64,000 nt of DNA, taken from contig JAHBTB010000001.1 in the NCBI GenBank assembly GCA_019638795.1, forward strand, positions 124,001 through 188,000. Reading direction: 5' to 3'. This DNA comes from Fimbriimonadaceae bacterium (GTDB lineage Bacteria > Armatimonadota > Fimbriimonadia > Fimbriimonadales > Fimbriimonadaceae). The position numbers were made by a program, and so were the translations under genes. The notes beneath the pieces were generated by a model. That model was not told where the DNA came from, did no database searches, and saw nothing but the letters and a program-made list of their open reading frames with translations. This document shows, in pieces, positions 42,666 through 51,834 of this stretch; within the stretch, counting starts at the first letter, position 1, and each line of letters opens with the position of its first letter.

Positions 42666-44480
42666 GTGAGACGGTGGTTCGCGGCGCTCTTGGTCGGCTT
42701 GGCGGGTTGCTCAGCGCCGGTGAAAGACGAGTCGGCCCGGCCCGTGCCGCAAGCACCGCTCACGACTCTGTCGAACGGATCGATCGGGCTCAAGGTCGGC
42801 CCTGACGGCTTCCCCTCTCCGACCATGTGGCTGGCCGCCCGGTCCACCGGGACGGGGCCAGACCCGGCGCAGGCCGTCCCCTGCCCTCTCCGCTTCCGCC
42901 TTGTCGACACCGAAGACCCAAGCGTCCGATGGACCGCCACCGTCGCGGCCTCGTCGCCAGCGGAGAACCGCGTCACCGTCCGGTGCAAGGGTCGCCGCTC
43001 GACCGTCGTCTTGGAGTACTCCCTCCATCCTGACCGGCCCGCCCTGGCCGTCCGCGTCTGGATGGACGGGCCTTACAAACCCACTGTCCTGCACTCTGAG
43101 GCCGTCGCGGGTTCGCCCCTGGTCGCCCGGTTTACCGGTGACGCCGCATCCTTGTCGCCTGGAGGCGAGATCGAACTGGGCGGCGCGGCCAAGACGCTGG
43201 TCGTCTCCCTGCCAGGGACCGACGCACCGCCTTGGCCGTCAGTACCCGCCCCACCCACCGTCAAGATCATCGGTGACGAGGACGCGGCCCGTGCCCTGGA
43301 CGGCATGATCGGCCGGCTCGTCTCAGGCTATCGGTCGGGGAATTGCTGGGGCCCGTTCAGCCTCACGGACGGCAAGTTTCAGGGCCGGGTTTTCTGGGAC
43401 CTGGACGCCTGGGTGCAACCTGCGATGGTCTTCCTGGACCCGGAGACCGCGAAGGACGCCGCGACGTGGCGCCTCTCGACCCTGCCCCAAGCCAAGCGGA
43501 ACTATGACGCCTGGGTCGCCCAGGGCCGCCCCGTGAGCGACAAGAAGAAGCTCGCCGACGTTGGGCCTGTCGGGACGGCCCCGCCCGGCGGGGCGATGTT
43601 CGCGTGGGAGTCGTCCATGTCGGGCGAGGAGCTCAGCACCGCGCCGACCCGGTTCGAGCACCACGTCACCGGATCGGTCTGCCTGGGCCTGCGCTATGCC
43701 TGGCTCGCCGGCCTGGTGCCGACGGCAGACCTTCGGGCGGCAGAAAGGGCCGCGTTCCGCTTCTATGAGGCCCGTTCGACTCCACGCGGCCCGGCGCCGG
43801 CCGACATCCGTTCCGTGGTGAGCCCCGACGAGTGGCATGTCGTCGACAACGACCTCTACACGAACAGCCTGGCCGACCGCCTCGCCCGGCACGTGCCCAA
43901 GGACGACCCGATCCGGTTCGGGCTCCCCCGAGACGAGGTGACCTACATGGCGTACCGAGGCGACGAGATGAAGGGCTACCAGCAGGCGTCGGCCCTCCTG
44001 GCCGTATGGCCTCTGGGCTCGGTCAGCGACCGCACCGAGGTCGGAAAGATGTACGATCGGTTCGCGGGCAAGGAAGCCCGCCAGGGCCCCGCGATGACGA
44101 AGAGTCTGAACGCCCTGGTCGCGGCACGGATCGGACGGGCGGACGAAGCCTTGCGCCAATGGCGTGACAGTTGGCGGCTCTACACCGACGACCCCGGACT
44201 CCGGTTCCGCGAGAAGCAGAAGGACGGCGAAGGCTACTTCTACACCGGTGCGGCCGGATGCGTGAACGCCTTCCTCTACGGCTTCCTCGGGCTCGACCTG
44301 ACCGAGTCCGAACCCCAGGGTGTGCCCTGGAAGGAGCGCACGACCTCGGGCTGGGTGTCCTTGAACCCCCACCTGCCCGGCGCGTGGAAGCAGGTCGACA
44401 TGAAGGGACTATGGATCAACGGACGCAGGCGTCACGTCACAGTTACTTCATCAAAACTTGAAGTTACCGATCCAAATTGA
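42666..44480 (+). CDS. GH65-like (alpha/alpha)6-barrel lipoprotein
   Basis: GTG 42666 (GAGG 12 nt upstream) gives 604 residues, with a signal peptide and lipobox LVGLAGC. The first third is a beta-sandwich (SNGSIGLKVGPDGFPSPTMW). The central barrel shows GRVFWDLDAWVQPAMVFLDP, GAMFAWESSMSGEELST and TRFEHHVTGSVCLGLRYAWL, close to the catalytic core of family 65 phosphorylases/hydrolases. The Glu in the WESSMSGEE region is the probable acid. It likely acts on alpha-glucosidic sugars at the cell surface. TTG 42654 is an alternative start. Confidence 0.75.
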   Translation: MRRWFAALLVGLAGCSAPVKDESARPVPQAPLTTLSNGSIGLKVGPDGFPSPTMWLAARSTGTGPDPAQAVPCPLRFRLVDTEDPSVRWTATVAASSPAENRVTVRCKGRRSTVVLEYSLHPDRPALAVRVWMDGPYKPTVLHSEAVAGSPLVARFTGDAASLSPGGEIELGGAAKTLVVSLPGTDAPPWPSVPAPPTVKIIGDEDAARALDGMIGRLVSGYRSGNCWGPFSLTDGKFQGRVFWDLDAWVQPAMVFLDPETAKDAATWRLSTLPQAKRNYDAWVAQGRPVSDKKKLADVGPVGTAPPGGAMFAWESSMSGEELSTAPTRFEHHVTGSVCLGLRYAWLAGLVPTADLRAAERAAFRFYEARSTPRGPAPADIRSVVSPDEWHVVDNDLYTNSLADRLARHVPKDDPIRFGLPRDEVTYMAYRGDEMKGYQQASALLAVWPLGSVSDRTEVGKMYDRFAGKEARQGPAMTKSLNALVAARIGRADEALRQWRDSWRLYTDDPGLRFREKQKDGEGYFYTGAAGCVNAFLYGFLGLDLTESEPQGVPWKERTTSGWVSLNPHLPGAWKQVDMKGLWINGRRRHVTVTSSKLEVTDPN

Positions 44481-44524
44481 ACTTTACGCAAGCGATAAAT
44501 ATCCGATCCCACAGACTTGAAGTT
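44456..44524. repeat. Direct repeat ACTTGAAGTT upstream of the globin gene
   Basis: The 10-mer occurs at 44456-44465 (end of the GH65-like gene) and 44515-44524 (14 nt before the globin ATG). The 59-bp spacing and the AT-rich gap suggest a regulator site, but it may be chance. Confidence 0.35.
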
Positions 44525-44537
44525 TTTTCGGCTCGCC

Positions 44538-45002
44538 ATGCGACGGTTTCCATCCCAGCATGCCGACACTCCCCTTGTGCAGTCCTGGCCCGAGACCGGT
44601 GAAACTGATGTGCTCCGCACCAGCTTCGCCAAGCTGGCCCCTCATGCAGACGCCTTCGCCGAGCAGGTCTATGCGAAGATGTTCGATGCTGCGCCGGAAC
44701 TGAGAAAGTTGTTCCCGAGCGACATGCAGGCCCAACGCGCCTTGCTGATGCAGATGCTCGAGAGCATCGTCGCCAACGTGGACAAGCCCGACGAGGTCCA
44801 GGCCCAGCTCCGTTCGCTTGGGGCCCGACATCGTGGCTACGGAGTGCACGGCGTCCACTTTGTCGTGTTTCGCGCCGCCGTCATCGCCACCCTGCGCGAG
44901 CTGCCCGAGCTCCATTTTCGAAAGGATGAGGTCGCCGCGTGGGACAAGATGGTGCGCGGCTTGGCGGCGGGCATGGGTTTCAAGATGAACGCCGCCGCCT
45001 GA
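44538..45002 (+). CDS. Single-domain globin
   Basis: ATG 44538 gives 154 residues. VLRTSFAKLAPHADAFAEQV matches the A/B helices, and LFPSDMQAQRALLMQMLESI spans the CD-E helices. The proximal His is in LGARHRGYGVHGVHFVVFRA (F helix). It lies in the flavohemoglobin-N-domain/vitreoscilla-type globin group and may bind O2 or detoxify NO; there is no reductase domain. A TTG start at 44517 is possible. It is followed by a cupredoxin gene with its own promoter. Confidence 0.85.
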   Translation: MRRFPSQHADTPLVQSWPETGETDVLRTSFAKLAPHADAFAEQVYAKMFDAAPELRKLFPSDMQAQRALLMQMLESIVANVDKPDEVQAQLRSLGARHRGYGVHGVHFVVFRAAVIATLRELPELHFRKDEVAAWDKMVRGLAAGMGFKMNAAA

Positions 45003-45034
45003 ACCCGACTCCCCACCCCCTCGGGGCGATCCGC

Positions 45035-45040
45035 TACACT
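45035..45040 (+). promoter_or_regulatory. -10 box, leaderless arrangement
   Basis: TACACT ends 7 nt before the ATG of the cupredoxin gene at 45048. Confidence 0.5.
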
Positions 45041-45047
45041 GGTCGCC

Positions 45048-45461
45048 ATGAAGACGCTCGTCGTCCCCATTTTCGCCCTCGCCCTCCTCGCCGGTTGCGG
45101 GTCGCCCGCCCCGGTCGACACCTCGGCCCAAGACGTCGAGGGAGACAAGCCGGTCGTGAAAAAGGAGGAGCCACCGGTCTCAGCGACCACGAACGAGGCA
45201 GGTGTCCAGATGGCGACGGTGTCGGTCGACGGCAAGTTCTCGCCCGCCGAGGTCCACGTGAAGAAGGGACAGCCCGTCGAGCTCGTCTTCGACACCAAGA
45301 ACCGCAGTTGCGCCGAGACGGTCGTCTTCAAGGTGATCGACCAGACGGTACACCTGAAGGACGGCGAAAAGACCACCGTCAAATTCACCCCGAAAGACGC
45401 CGGCACGATCGACTATGCCTGCAGTATGGACATGATCAAAGGCAAGATCGTTGTCGAATAA
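45048..45461 (+). CDS. Cupredoxin-like lipoprotein
   Basis: The 137-residue protein has a lipobox (LALLAGC), an acidic linker and a cupredoxin_1-type beta-barrel: FSPAEVHVKKGQPVELVF, RSCAETVVF and, near the end, IDYACSMDMIKGKIVV. Candidate copper or redox ligands are the two Cys residues and the Met residues of CSMDM; the usual His ligands of blue copper proteins are not evident. Such domains are common beside copper-handling proteins. It sits after the globin gene. Confidence 0.82.
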   Translation: MKTLVVPIFALALLAGCGSPAPVDTSAQDVEGDKPVVKKEEPPVSATTNEAGVQMATVSVDGKFSPAEVHVKKGQPVELVFDTKNRSCAETVVFKVIDQTVHLKDGEKTTVKFTPKDAGTIDYACSMDMIKGKIVVE

Positions 45462-45480
45462 CCTTGATCATTTTCTTCGG

Positions 45481-45514
45481 CTCGCATTGCTGCTGATGAC
45501 AGCAGAATTGCGAG
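45481..45514 (+). terminator. Imperfect hairpin after the cupredoxin gene
   Basis: CTCGCA-TT-CTGCT pairs with AGCAG-AA-TGCGAG around a GATGAC loop, with small bulges. Confidence 0.4.
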
Positions 45515-45588
45515 ACTTATCCTGAATCCTTGACAAGTTGTTCTCAAGACACCCTGGTCGGGGGCTAACTTGCAATACATTGAAGACG

Positions 45589-46251
45589 ATGAAAGTCCGT
45601 CTTCTTCTCGTTGCTGCCCTCGGCGCCATTGCGGCGACGGCCCATGCCGACCCCTACTCTTGGATCAAGTGGAACTCGTTCACGAGCAACTCGGCCGACG
45701 GCGTGATCACGACCTCGAACGGCGCCACCGCCGTCCACCTGTCCGGGTCGGTCAACAACGTCCTGTCGAGCTATCCCTCGTGGACTCCGGTCACGTCCTA
45801 TCGTGACGGCGTCGTCATTGACAACGCGCCCTACGAAGGGCAAGCCGGTTCCGACCACCAGATCGTCCAGATCCTCACCACCGGGGCCTATTCACTGACT
45901 TTTGACAAGCCAGTGGACCACCTCGCGTTTGCCGTGTGGAGCCTAGGCCAACCGGGGCAGGCCGTCCGGTACACCTTTGACCAAGACCTGAACTTTATCG
46001 CCGGTGGGCCGGGCACCGAGTACGGTGGGCAGTCGATCACCACCGGTTCCAACTGGCTCGAAGGACGGGAAGGCAACGGTACCGTCGTTTTCGACGGGCC
46101 GTTCAGCACCCTCAACTGGGACATTGACAACCCCGAGTCTTGGCACGGCTTTACGGTCGGCCTCAAAACCGCCCAATCGGTCCCCGAGCCGGCAACCATG
46201 GCCGTCATCGGTCTGGGCAGCCTGGCCCTGGCCCGGCGTCGGAAGCGCTGA
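45589..46251 (+). CDS. PEP-CTERM surface protein
   Basis: From ATG 45589 the 220-residue protein has a signal peptide (VRLLLVAALGAIAATAHADP), a beta-rich body (SLTFDKPVDHLAFAVWSLGQ) and the tail VPEPATMAVIGLGSLALARR ending in KR. The tail resembles that of the protein at 41997 over 20 residues, while the bodies are unrelated, as expected for exosortase substrates. A strong bidirectional hairpin separates it from the convergent PEP-CTERM gene at 46317. Confidence 0.85.
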   Translation: MKVRLLLVAALGAIAATAHADPYSWIKWNSFTSNSADGVITTSNGATAVHLSGSVNNVLSSYPSWTPVTSYRDGVVIDNAPYEGQAGSDHQIVQILTTGAYSLTFDKPVDHLAFAVWSLGQPGQAVRYTFDQDLNFIAGGPGTEYGGQSITTGSNWLEGREGNGTVVFDGPFSTLNWDIDNPESWHGFTVGLKTAQSVPEPATMAVIGLGSLALARRRKR

Positions 46252-46269
46252 AGGCGGCATTCAACAGTT

Positions 46270-46305
46270 CGACGGCCCGTCTTGCTTGATCAAGACGGGC
46301 CGTCG
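46270..46305. terminator. 15-bp perfect hairpin between two convergent PEP-CTERM genes
   Basis: CGACGGCCCGTCTTG pairs with CAAGACGGGCCGTCG around CTTGAT. It can stop transcription in both directions; no T-run. Confidence 0.7.
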
Positions 46306-46316
46306 ATTGTCACCGG

Positions 46317-46919
46317 TCACCGGCGACGACGCCGAGAAAGCGCCAGTGCTCCGGCACTGAGCACCGCCAAGGAGAACGGCTCCGGAACGGAAGCGACGCT
46401 GAACCGCTCGATGTTCAGAACGTCCCCCGAAGTCAGCCCTAAATCGACTCCCGTGATCGGGCCGTCGCTGATGAATCCGACAAAGTTCTCGGTACCAATG
46501 CCACCACCGGCCACCGAAGTGCTCGACCCGTCACTCAATGACACGGGGACGTCGGCGGCACTCCAATTGTCGTAGACGAGCCCCATCGCCATCACGCCGC
46601 CTCCGAGGTCGATGTGGACGTTGGTCGCCGTGATCTGCGCAGAGAGACAGGACGCAAGGCTGTTAAAGTAGCCAGATCCACCATATGTCTTGTCAACCAC
46701 GAACATTCCGTCGACGTCGCTGGTGAATGTGGCCGGGCCGTTACCCATAGGCCCTGTCCCGAAGTAGACGAAGGAGCCTGCGTCAGCAATTCCCTCAAAA
46801 TCGTAGTTGGACACGTTGGTGACAGCCCCTAGCCAAGTGACCTCAGACGTGTAGAACGTCGTGGTGGCCGAGCCCAGGGCGGAAATGACAAGCACAGGTA
46901 CAAGCAGATATCTCCTCAT
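46317..46919 (-). CDS. PEP-CTERM surface protein
   Basis: The 200-residue protein has a signal peptide (RYLLVPVLVISALGSATTTF), a beta-sandwich body (DFEGIADAGSFVYFGTGPMG) and the sorting tail VPEPFSLAVLSAGALALSRR plus a basic end. A GAGGA site precedes the ATG at 46919. It converges with another PEP-CTERM gene, and with the two at 21508 and 41997 makes four such proteins in the window. Confidence 0.84.
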   Translation of the reverse strand: MRRYLLVPVLVISALGSATTTFYTSEVTWLGAVTNVSNYDFEGIADAGSFVYFGTGPMGNGPATFTSDVDGMFVVDKTYGGSGYFNSLASCLSAQITATNVHIDLGGGVMAMGLVYDNWSAADVPVSLSDGSSTSVAGGGIGTENFVGFISDGPITGVDLGLTSGDVLNIERFSVASVPEPFSLAVLSAGALALSRRRRR

Positions 46920-46995
46920 TCCTCAGTTCTACTTCAGGTACCTATACCTGCACCCAAGAAACTGATCGCGGTGCGGAAAACAGGCAAATATACGT

Positions 46996-47544
46996 ATGAC
47001 GACAACTGACTTCACCATCCGACCCTGGTGCGACGACGACTCGGTGGAACGGCTGACCGATCTGCTCCACTCAGCCTACGCGGAATGGGGCCAGGCTGAC
47101 ATCTACTTCACCGCCGTGGGCCAAGACGCTTCCGTGACGCGGGAGCGCCTTGAGGGCGGGACAACCTGGCTTGCCGTGGACGGCGAGGCTTGGATCGGTA
47201 CGGTGACGGTCTACCCCGGAGCAGGGAACAGCATTGCCTACTACAACGACCGCCCCGGACTCTGGTACTTTGGGCAGTTCGGTGTGGACCCGGCCTGGAA
47301 AGGGCGCGGCGTCGGCCGGGCCCTCTTCGAGACCGCCATGGCCCATGCCGTCTCCCAAGGGGCCCGGGAGTTCGCCTGCGACACGAACCGGGAAGCCGCC
47401 CGGCTCATCGCCCTGTACGAGCGGTGGGGCTTGACCCAGGTTGGTCAGCACACCTGGCCCGGCGGAGGGCTCAGTGTCGTCTTGGCGATGCCCCTGCCAT
47501 GCGGAAAATCGGGCGGGCGACAAACAGAAAGAGGACCCGGCTGA
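46996..47544 (+). CDS. GNAT N-acetyltransferase
   Basis: The 182-residue protein has the GNAT A motif FGVDPAWKGRGVGRALFETA (pyrophosphate-binding RGVGRA) and the B motif EAARLIALYERWGLTQVGQH. The N-terminal part (DFTIRPWCDDDSVERLTDLL) is the usual first strand and helix. Acyl acceptor unknown. Its stop codon lies in the loop of a hairpin (47531-47555) that separates it from the convergent C39-like gene. Confidence 0.88.
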   Translation: MTTTDFTIRPWCDDDSVERLTDLLHSAYAEWGQADIYFTAVGQDASVTRERLEGGTTWLAVDGEAWIGTVTVYPGAGNSIAYYNDRPGLWYFGQFGVDPAWKGRGVGRALFETAMAHAVSQGAREFACDTNREAARLIALYERWGLTQVGQHTWPGGGLSVVLAMPLPCGKSGGRQTERGPG

Positions 47545-47555
47545 CGCCGGGCCTC
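47531..47555. terminator. Hairpin around the GNAT stop codon
   Basis: GAGG-CCCGGC pairs with GCCGGG-CCTC (one bulged A), and the TGAC loop contains the TGA of the GNAT gene. It probably ends both convergent transcripts. Confidence 0.45.
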
Positions 47556-47564
47556 TTCGCTCCC

Positions 47565-49244
47565 TCACTCCCCTTCTTGAGGGAAAACGTCACGCCATTC
47601 TTGCCCGACCATCGTCTCAGGTTCGGCGGCGACGTGTGACCGGATGAGCTTGGCCTGGCCCATCACGCTCAGGCCGGTCAGTTGCGTCACGACCTCCAGT
47701 CCCGCGGCGTCGAACGTCCTGAGGACACCGCCGTCCTGCACCATGGCCTTGCCGTCACCGGTCAGTTCGATCGACTCGATACCGTGGGCCGCGTAGGGCG
47801 ACATGCGCGGGCCGTGGGTGGCGCTTCGCGACACCGCGAAGAACTGGTGGGCCCCGCGCCGGGCATAGACGATCTCGTTCCGGGCCGGGTCGATGCGGAA
47901 CACCACTTCACCGTCACCCGGAGGCGGGGTCACCGCTGTCGAACCTTGGGGGACAAGGCCTTCGTTGTACATCCACACCTTGTCCAGGCCCTTGGACATG
48001 AGGGCGACACCGCGGGAAGACGTGTCGACGTCCATCGCGGCGGCGTCGCCGGGCAGGCTGACGGACTGACGCCGGATCACGTTCCTCGTCAGCCGGCCCT
48101 CTTCCAGGGTCATGTCGTCCCGCTCCAACCGGACCAGTCGGTCGCCGTTGTTCGTCGTGGTCAGTACGAAGACGTCCAGCGAGGGTCCGGCGACGACGAC
48201 TTTGCGCCCTCCGGGCACGTAGGTGACCAGATAGTGTTCGCCGGTCACCAGGTTGCAATAGAACAGTTTGCCGGTGTCGGTCAAATAGAACACGCCCAGC
48301 GAGCCGATGTCGTAGCACCAGTCGACAACCGGTTCGGCGGGGTCGAAGGTCAGCGTCCGGGGCGTCGGGTCACCAAAGTTCCACGGCGAGACACTGGTGA
48401 ACGAAGGCAATCGGGACTGCCCCTTACCGGGTACCGGCTTGGGGCTGATGGAGTCGTTGTACGCCGTCGTGTTGAACCAGCCCGCGAAGACGGGCAGGAT
48501 GCAGTGCATGTTGTCGTAGACGTGCCGCTTGTCGTTGTTCTCACCGGTGAACAGTGTGCACAGGGCCAGCGTCCTCTTCCCGTGGCCGGCCGTCGTCAGG
48601 GTGATGTTCCGTGTCTCGTAGGTCTCGACGTGAAAATCTGACTGGTCATAGAGATCACCGTCGTCTGTCGCCGGGTCGCGGAGGAAAAAGGCGTCGACAC
48701 TTCCTCTAAAGTCATATCCCGCAAGAGCCAAGCTGTGCCCACCGTCACGATGCCATGATCCACCATAAAGTTTGTAGCGTCCGTATCCGATCCGGCACAA
48801 TGACCCATCAAGCAGGCGGTTGCGGATCGTGTTCTTGCCCCAATTGAAACTCGGCCCATAGAGGGTGTGGATAACAAGCAGCGAGGTGTGGTTGCTTGTC
48901 CACGTGAAGAACGCATTGTACGCCGGGTGCGAGTAGGTGCCGTCTGTCGCGCTGGTAGCCATCAGGTACCCGAAGAGAAAGATCAGGCCGTCGTTGCCGA
49001 CATAATCGTCCCAATACCCTCCGGACATGGAGGACATGCCGTTGTCGCTCATGTACCGCGCCAGATCGACATATGACGTCGGCACGCAATACATGTTGCC
49101 GTCGTTGGGCAGAACACCCCTCCTTTGGTCGTAGTCGGGGATTCCCTGCCGGTAGAAGTACCCGGGAGCCGCCAAGCAACTCAATGCCATAGCGGACAGA
49201 CCGACCACCAACATTCCCCTCTTGCCCTGGCGAACACACCGCAT
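47565..49244 (-). CDS. Secreted C39-like protein with a C-terminal beta-propeller-like part
   Basis: This 559-residue protein has a signal peptide (GMLVVGLSAMALSCLAAPG) and a papain-like C39-type domain: the candidate nucleophile Cys in GNMYCVPTSYVDLARYM, the His in WHRDGGHSLALAGYD and the Asp/Asn position in DAFFLRDPATDDGD. The second half (about 300-559) is a string of short beta repeats (for example DIGSLGVFYLTDTGKLFYCN), resembling a small propeller. It may be a secreted cysteine peptidase or an inactive relative. It is divergent from an AraC gene. Confidence 0.7.
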   Translation of the reverse strand: MRCVRQGKRGMLVVGLSAMALSCLAAPGYFYRQGIPDYDQRRGVLPNDGNMYCVPTSYVDLARYMSDNGMSSMSGGYWDDYVGNDGLIFLFGYLMATSATDGTYSHPAYNAFFTWTSNHTSLLVIHTLYGPSFNWGKNTIRNRLLDGSLCRIGYGRYKLYGGSWHRDGGHSLALAGYDFRGSVDAFFLRDPATDDGDLYDQSDFHVETYETRNITLTTAGHGKRTLALCTLFTGENNDKRHVYDNMHCILPVFAGWFNTTAYNDSISPKPVPGKGQSRLPSFTSVSPWNFGDPTPRTLTFDPAEPVVDWCYDIGSLGVFYLTDTGKLFYCNLVTGEHYLVTYVPGGRKVVVAGPSLDVFVLTTTNNGDRLVRLERDDMTLEEGRLTRNVIRRQSVSLPGDAAAMDVDTSSRGVALMSKGLDKVWMYNEGLVPQGSTAVTPPPGDGEVVFRIDPARNEIVYARRGAHQFFAVSRSATHGPRMSPYAAHGIESIELTGDGKAMVQDGGVLRTFDAAGLEVVTQLTGLSVMGQAKLIRSHVAAEPETMVGQEWRDVFPQEGE

Positions 49245-49250
49245 GCCTGG

Positions 49251-49256
49251 ATACTA
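49251..49256 (-). promoter_or_regulatory. -10 box, leaderless arrangement
   Basis: TAGTAT on the minus strand ends 6 nt before the ATG at 49244. Confidence 0.45.
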
Positions 49257-49315
49257 TCGCGACTTCGTCTTCTTCGCGGTGCCCCGTACAGGCTTTGGTC
49301 AATCAAGTGTTTGAA

Positions 49316-49398
49316 TTGATCACTCTTGAGCCAGATTACAGTATGGTAGAGTAGCTAGATCGGCCAATCACCGACGTATCATTCCTAGAAGTGATCAA
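49316..49398. promoter_or_regulatory. Separated inverted repeat in the C39-like/AraC divergent region
   Basis: TTGATCAC (49316-49323) and its reverse complement GTGATCAA (49391-49398) flank 67 nt of AT-richer sequence. A paired binding site for the AraC protein is plausible but unproven. Confidence 0.35.
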
Positions 49399-49419
49399 AA
49401 ATATGATCCACAGCTTGTC

Positions 49420-50247
49420 ATGCCGGCACGATTCTCCCTGACGTCCCTGGCCGAACCCCTGGATATCCCGACCTGTGGGGCGTTCGCCGACGATGCAGAC
49501 ACCCAGGCGTGGGCCCAGCCCCGCGGCCTGTTCCAAGCCTTACTCCTGGAGGACAAGGGGACTTTCACGATGAACGCCGATGTCTTCCCTGTCGAAGGCA
49601 ATGACCTGGTGATCGTCCCGCCGGGGAGCCACAACGAAGTCTCGTGGTCGGCCGGCAGCACCACCCGCACCATCGTGTACTTCACCTTTCGGGCATCGGA
49701 CAGCCCCCAAGACGAAGTCGCCCTGCCGTTGCACACGAGACTGGGGGAGGAGGGCCGGGTGTGGAACGTCAACTTGAGGCGTGCCCTGAGCCGGATCCAG
49801 ACCAGCCGGACCAGCGCACAGGTTGTCGCCAAGGCGCTGTTGTGGGCGGTGGCGGTGCCGCCGCCGGTCGGGGAGCGCAACGTCTACGTCACCGCGGCCG
49901 AGCGCCTCGTCGCCGAGAACCTGGCCGAGCCGATCCGAATCGGTGACCTCGCGAAGAGCGTCGGCATCTGCCAGGGCCAGCTGAACCGGTTGTTCGTCAC
50001 CGTCCATGGCAAGACGCCGCTCCAATATGTCCGTGACGTCCGCGCCGAGCATGCCCACCACCTGCTGACCACGACGACCCTGTCGCTCAAGCAGGTCGGC
50101 GCGGCGTGCGGGTATCCCAACCCCCACCATTTCAACCGGTTCGTCCGCGACCGGCTGGGCGCCTCGCCCCGGGCGATCCGCAACCACCAGGTCCAGGTCG
50201 ACATGTTCCGGGTCAAGACCTACTCGTCAACCCTGGACAAACGCTGA
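49420..50247 (+). CDS. AraC family transcriptional regulator
   Basis: The 275-residue protein has an N-terminal cupin-like effector domain ([20 protein letters not shown], then [10 protein letters not shown]) and the C-terminal double helix-turn-helix: [20 protein letters not shown] and [20 protein letters not shown], followed by [14 protein letters not shown]. It binds DNA and probably responds to a small molecule. The divergent C39-like gene is the natural first target candidate. Confidence 0.92.
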   Translation: MPARFSLTSLAEPLDIPTCGAFADDADTQAWAQPRGLFQALLLEDKGTFTMNADVFPVEGNDLVIVPPGSHNEVSWSAGSTTRTIVYFTFRASDSPQDEVALPLHTRLGEEGRVWNVNLRRALSRIQTSRTSAQVVAKALLWAVAVPPPVGERNVYVTAAERLVAENLAEPIRIGDLAKSVGICQGQLNRLFVTVHGKTPLQYVRDVRAEHAHHLLTTTTLSLKQVGAACGYPNPHHFNRFVRDRLGASPRAIRNHQVQVDMFRVKTYSSTLDKR

Positions 50248-50298
50248 CCGTCCGGCCCGGGGGCGGCCGACCCAGTGCCATACTGAAACGCAACCCCT

Positions 50299-51777
50299 AT
50301 GCCGGAATTCAAAGAAGGCCTCAGCTTCGACGACGTCTTGCTCGTTCCTAAGCGCACAGACATCCTGCCGAACGAGGTCGACACCGGCACCGACCTGCTG
50401 CCCGGGGTGCGTCTGACCGTGCCGATCGTCAGCGCCCCGATGGACACGGTCACCGAGTCACGGCTCGCCATCGCCATCGCCCGCGAAGGCGGCGTCGGCG
50501 TCATCCACCGCAACATGGACATCGCCACCCAGGCCGACCATGTTGACCGCGTGAAACGGAGCGAGCACGGGGTCATCACCAACCCGATCAAGCTGACCGC
50601 CGACAAAAAGCTGAGCGAAGCCACCGCGCTCATGGAGCGGTTCCACATCAGCGGCGTCCCCATCACCGACGAGGCGGGGCACCTGGTCGGCATCCTCACC
50701 AACCGGGACATCCGGTTTGAGACCAACTTTGAACTGCCTATTGCCGACCGGATGACGTCCAAAGACCTCGTCACCGCGTCGCCGGGGACCGACCTCGACA
50801 AAGCCCAAGCCCTCCTCGCCGAGCACCGGATTGAAAAGCTCCCGATCGTGGACGCCGACGGCAAGCTCCAGGGCCTGATCACGATCAAAGACATCGAAAA
50901 GGTGAAGCGGCATCCCAACGCCACGAAGGACTCCAAAGGGCGGCTGGTCGTCGGGGCGGCGATCGGACCGCTCCGCGAACCGTACGAGCGTGCCAAGGCC
51001 CTGTTCGAGGCGGGCGTCGACTTCGTCGTCATCGACGCCGCCCACGGGCAGAGCGTCGGTGTACGCGAGTGCGTGAAGATGCTGAAGAAGAAGTTGCCCG
51101 ACCTCAAGGTCATCGCGGGCAACGTCGCCACGAAGGAAGGGGTGCGTGACTTGGTCGCCCTCGGCGCCGACGGCCTGCGCCTCGGTATCGGCGCGGGCTC
51201 TATCTGCACGACCCGGATCGTCGCCGGCGTCGGCGTGCCTCAGTTCACCGCCGTCCTCGACTGCTGCGAGGAAGCGGCCAAACACGGCATACCCACCATC
51301 GCCGACGGCGGCGTCCGGTCGTCGGGCGACGTGGTGAAGTCCCTTGCGGCCGGAGCCAGCGCGGTGATGATGGGCAACATGTTCGCGGGGTGCGAAGAGA
51401 GCCCGGGCGAAATCGAGATCTATCGCAACCGCGCTTACAAGGTGTACCGAGGCATGGGTTCGATCGGGGCGATGCGGCAGGGGTCAAGCGACCGCTACTT
51501 CGCCGTCAAGGAGAAAGGGGCCACCCTGGTCCCCGAAGGCGTCGAGGGCCGGGTGCCGTTCAAGGGGCCGCTGGCCGACACGATGGCCCAAATGATCGGC
51601 GGCCTGCGGTCCGGCATGGGCTATGTCGGGGCGTCGAGCCTGAAGGCCCTGCAGGAAGGGGCTGAGTTCCTGAAAATCACCAACGCCGGGCTCAGGGAGT
51701 CGCACCCGCACGACGTGTGGATCACCAAGGAGCCACCGAACTACTCGTCGCCCTATGGCGGCGGTGAGGGCGACTAG
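50299..51777 (+). CDS. guaB: IMP dehydrogenase GuaB
   Basis: The 492-residue protein starts [20 protein letters not shown], has two CBS domains (about 95-210: [20 protein letters not shown] and [18 protein letters not shown]), the catalytic loop [17 protein letters not shown] with the active Cys, and the flap [14 protein letters not shown]. It oxidises IMP to XMP with NAD, the first committed step to GMP. It lies upstream of an M16 peptidase gene with its own start region. Confidence 0.97.
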   Translation: MPEFKEGLSFDDVLLVPKRTDILPNEVDTGTDLLPGVRLTVPIVSAPMDTVTESRLAIAIAREGGVGVIHRNMDIATQADHVDRVKRSEHGVITNPIKLTADKKLSEATALMERFHISGVPITDEAGHLVGILTNRDIRFETNFELPIADRMTSKDLVTASPGTDLDKAQALLAEHRIEKLPIVDADGKLQGLITIKDIEKVKRHPNATKDSKGRLVVGAAIGPLREPYERAKALFEAGVDFVVIDAAHGQSVGVRECVKMLKKKLPDLKVIAGNVATKEGVRDLVALGADGLRLGIGAGSICTTRIVAGVGVPQFTAVLDCCEEAAKHGIPTIADGGVRSSGDVVKSLAAGASAVMMGNMFAGCEESPGEIEIYRNRAYKVYRGMGSIGAMRQGSSDRYFAVKEKGATLVPEGVEGRVPFKGPLADTMAQMIGGLRSGMGYVGASSLKALQEGAEFLKITNAGLRESHPHDVWITKEPPNYSSPYGGGEGD

Positions 51778-51834
51778 CCCCCATCCGCCCTCGTCCACGG
51801 GGTCGCTCCGGTACCATCCCAGGGCAACCACCCC

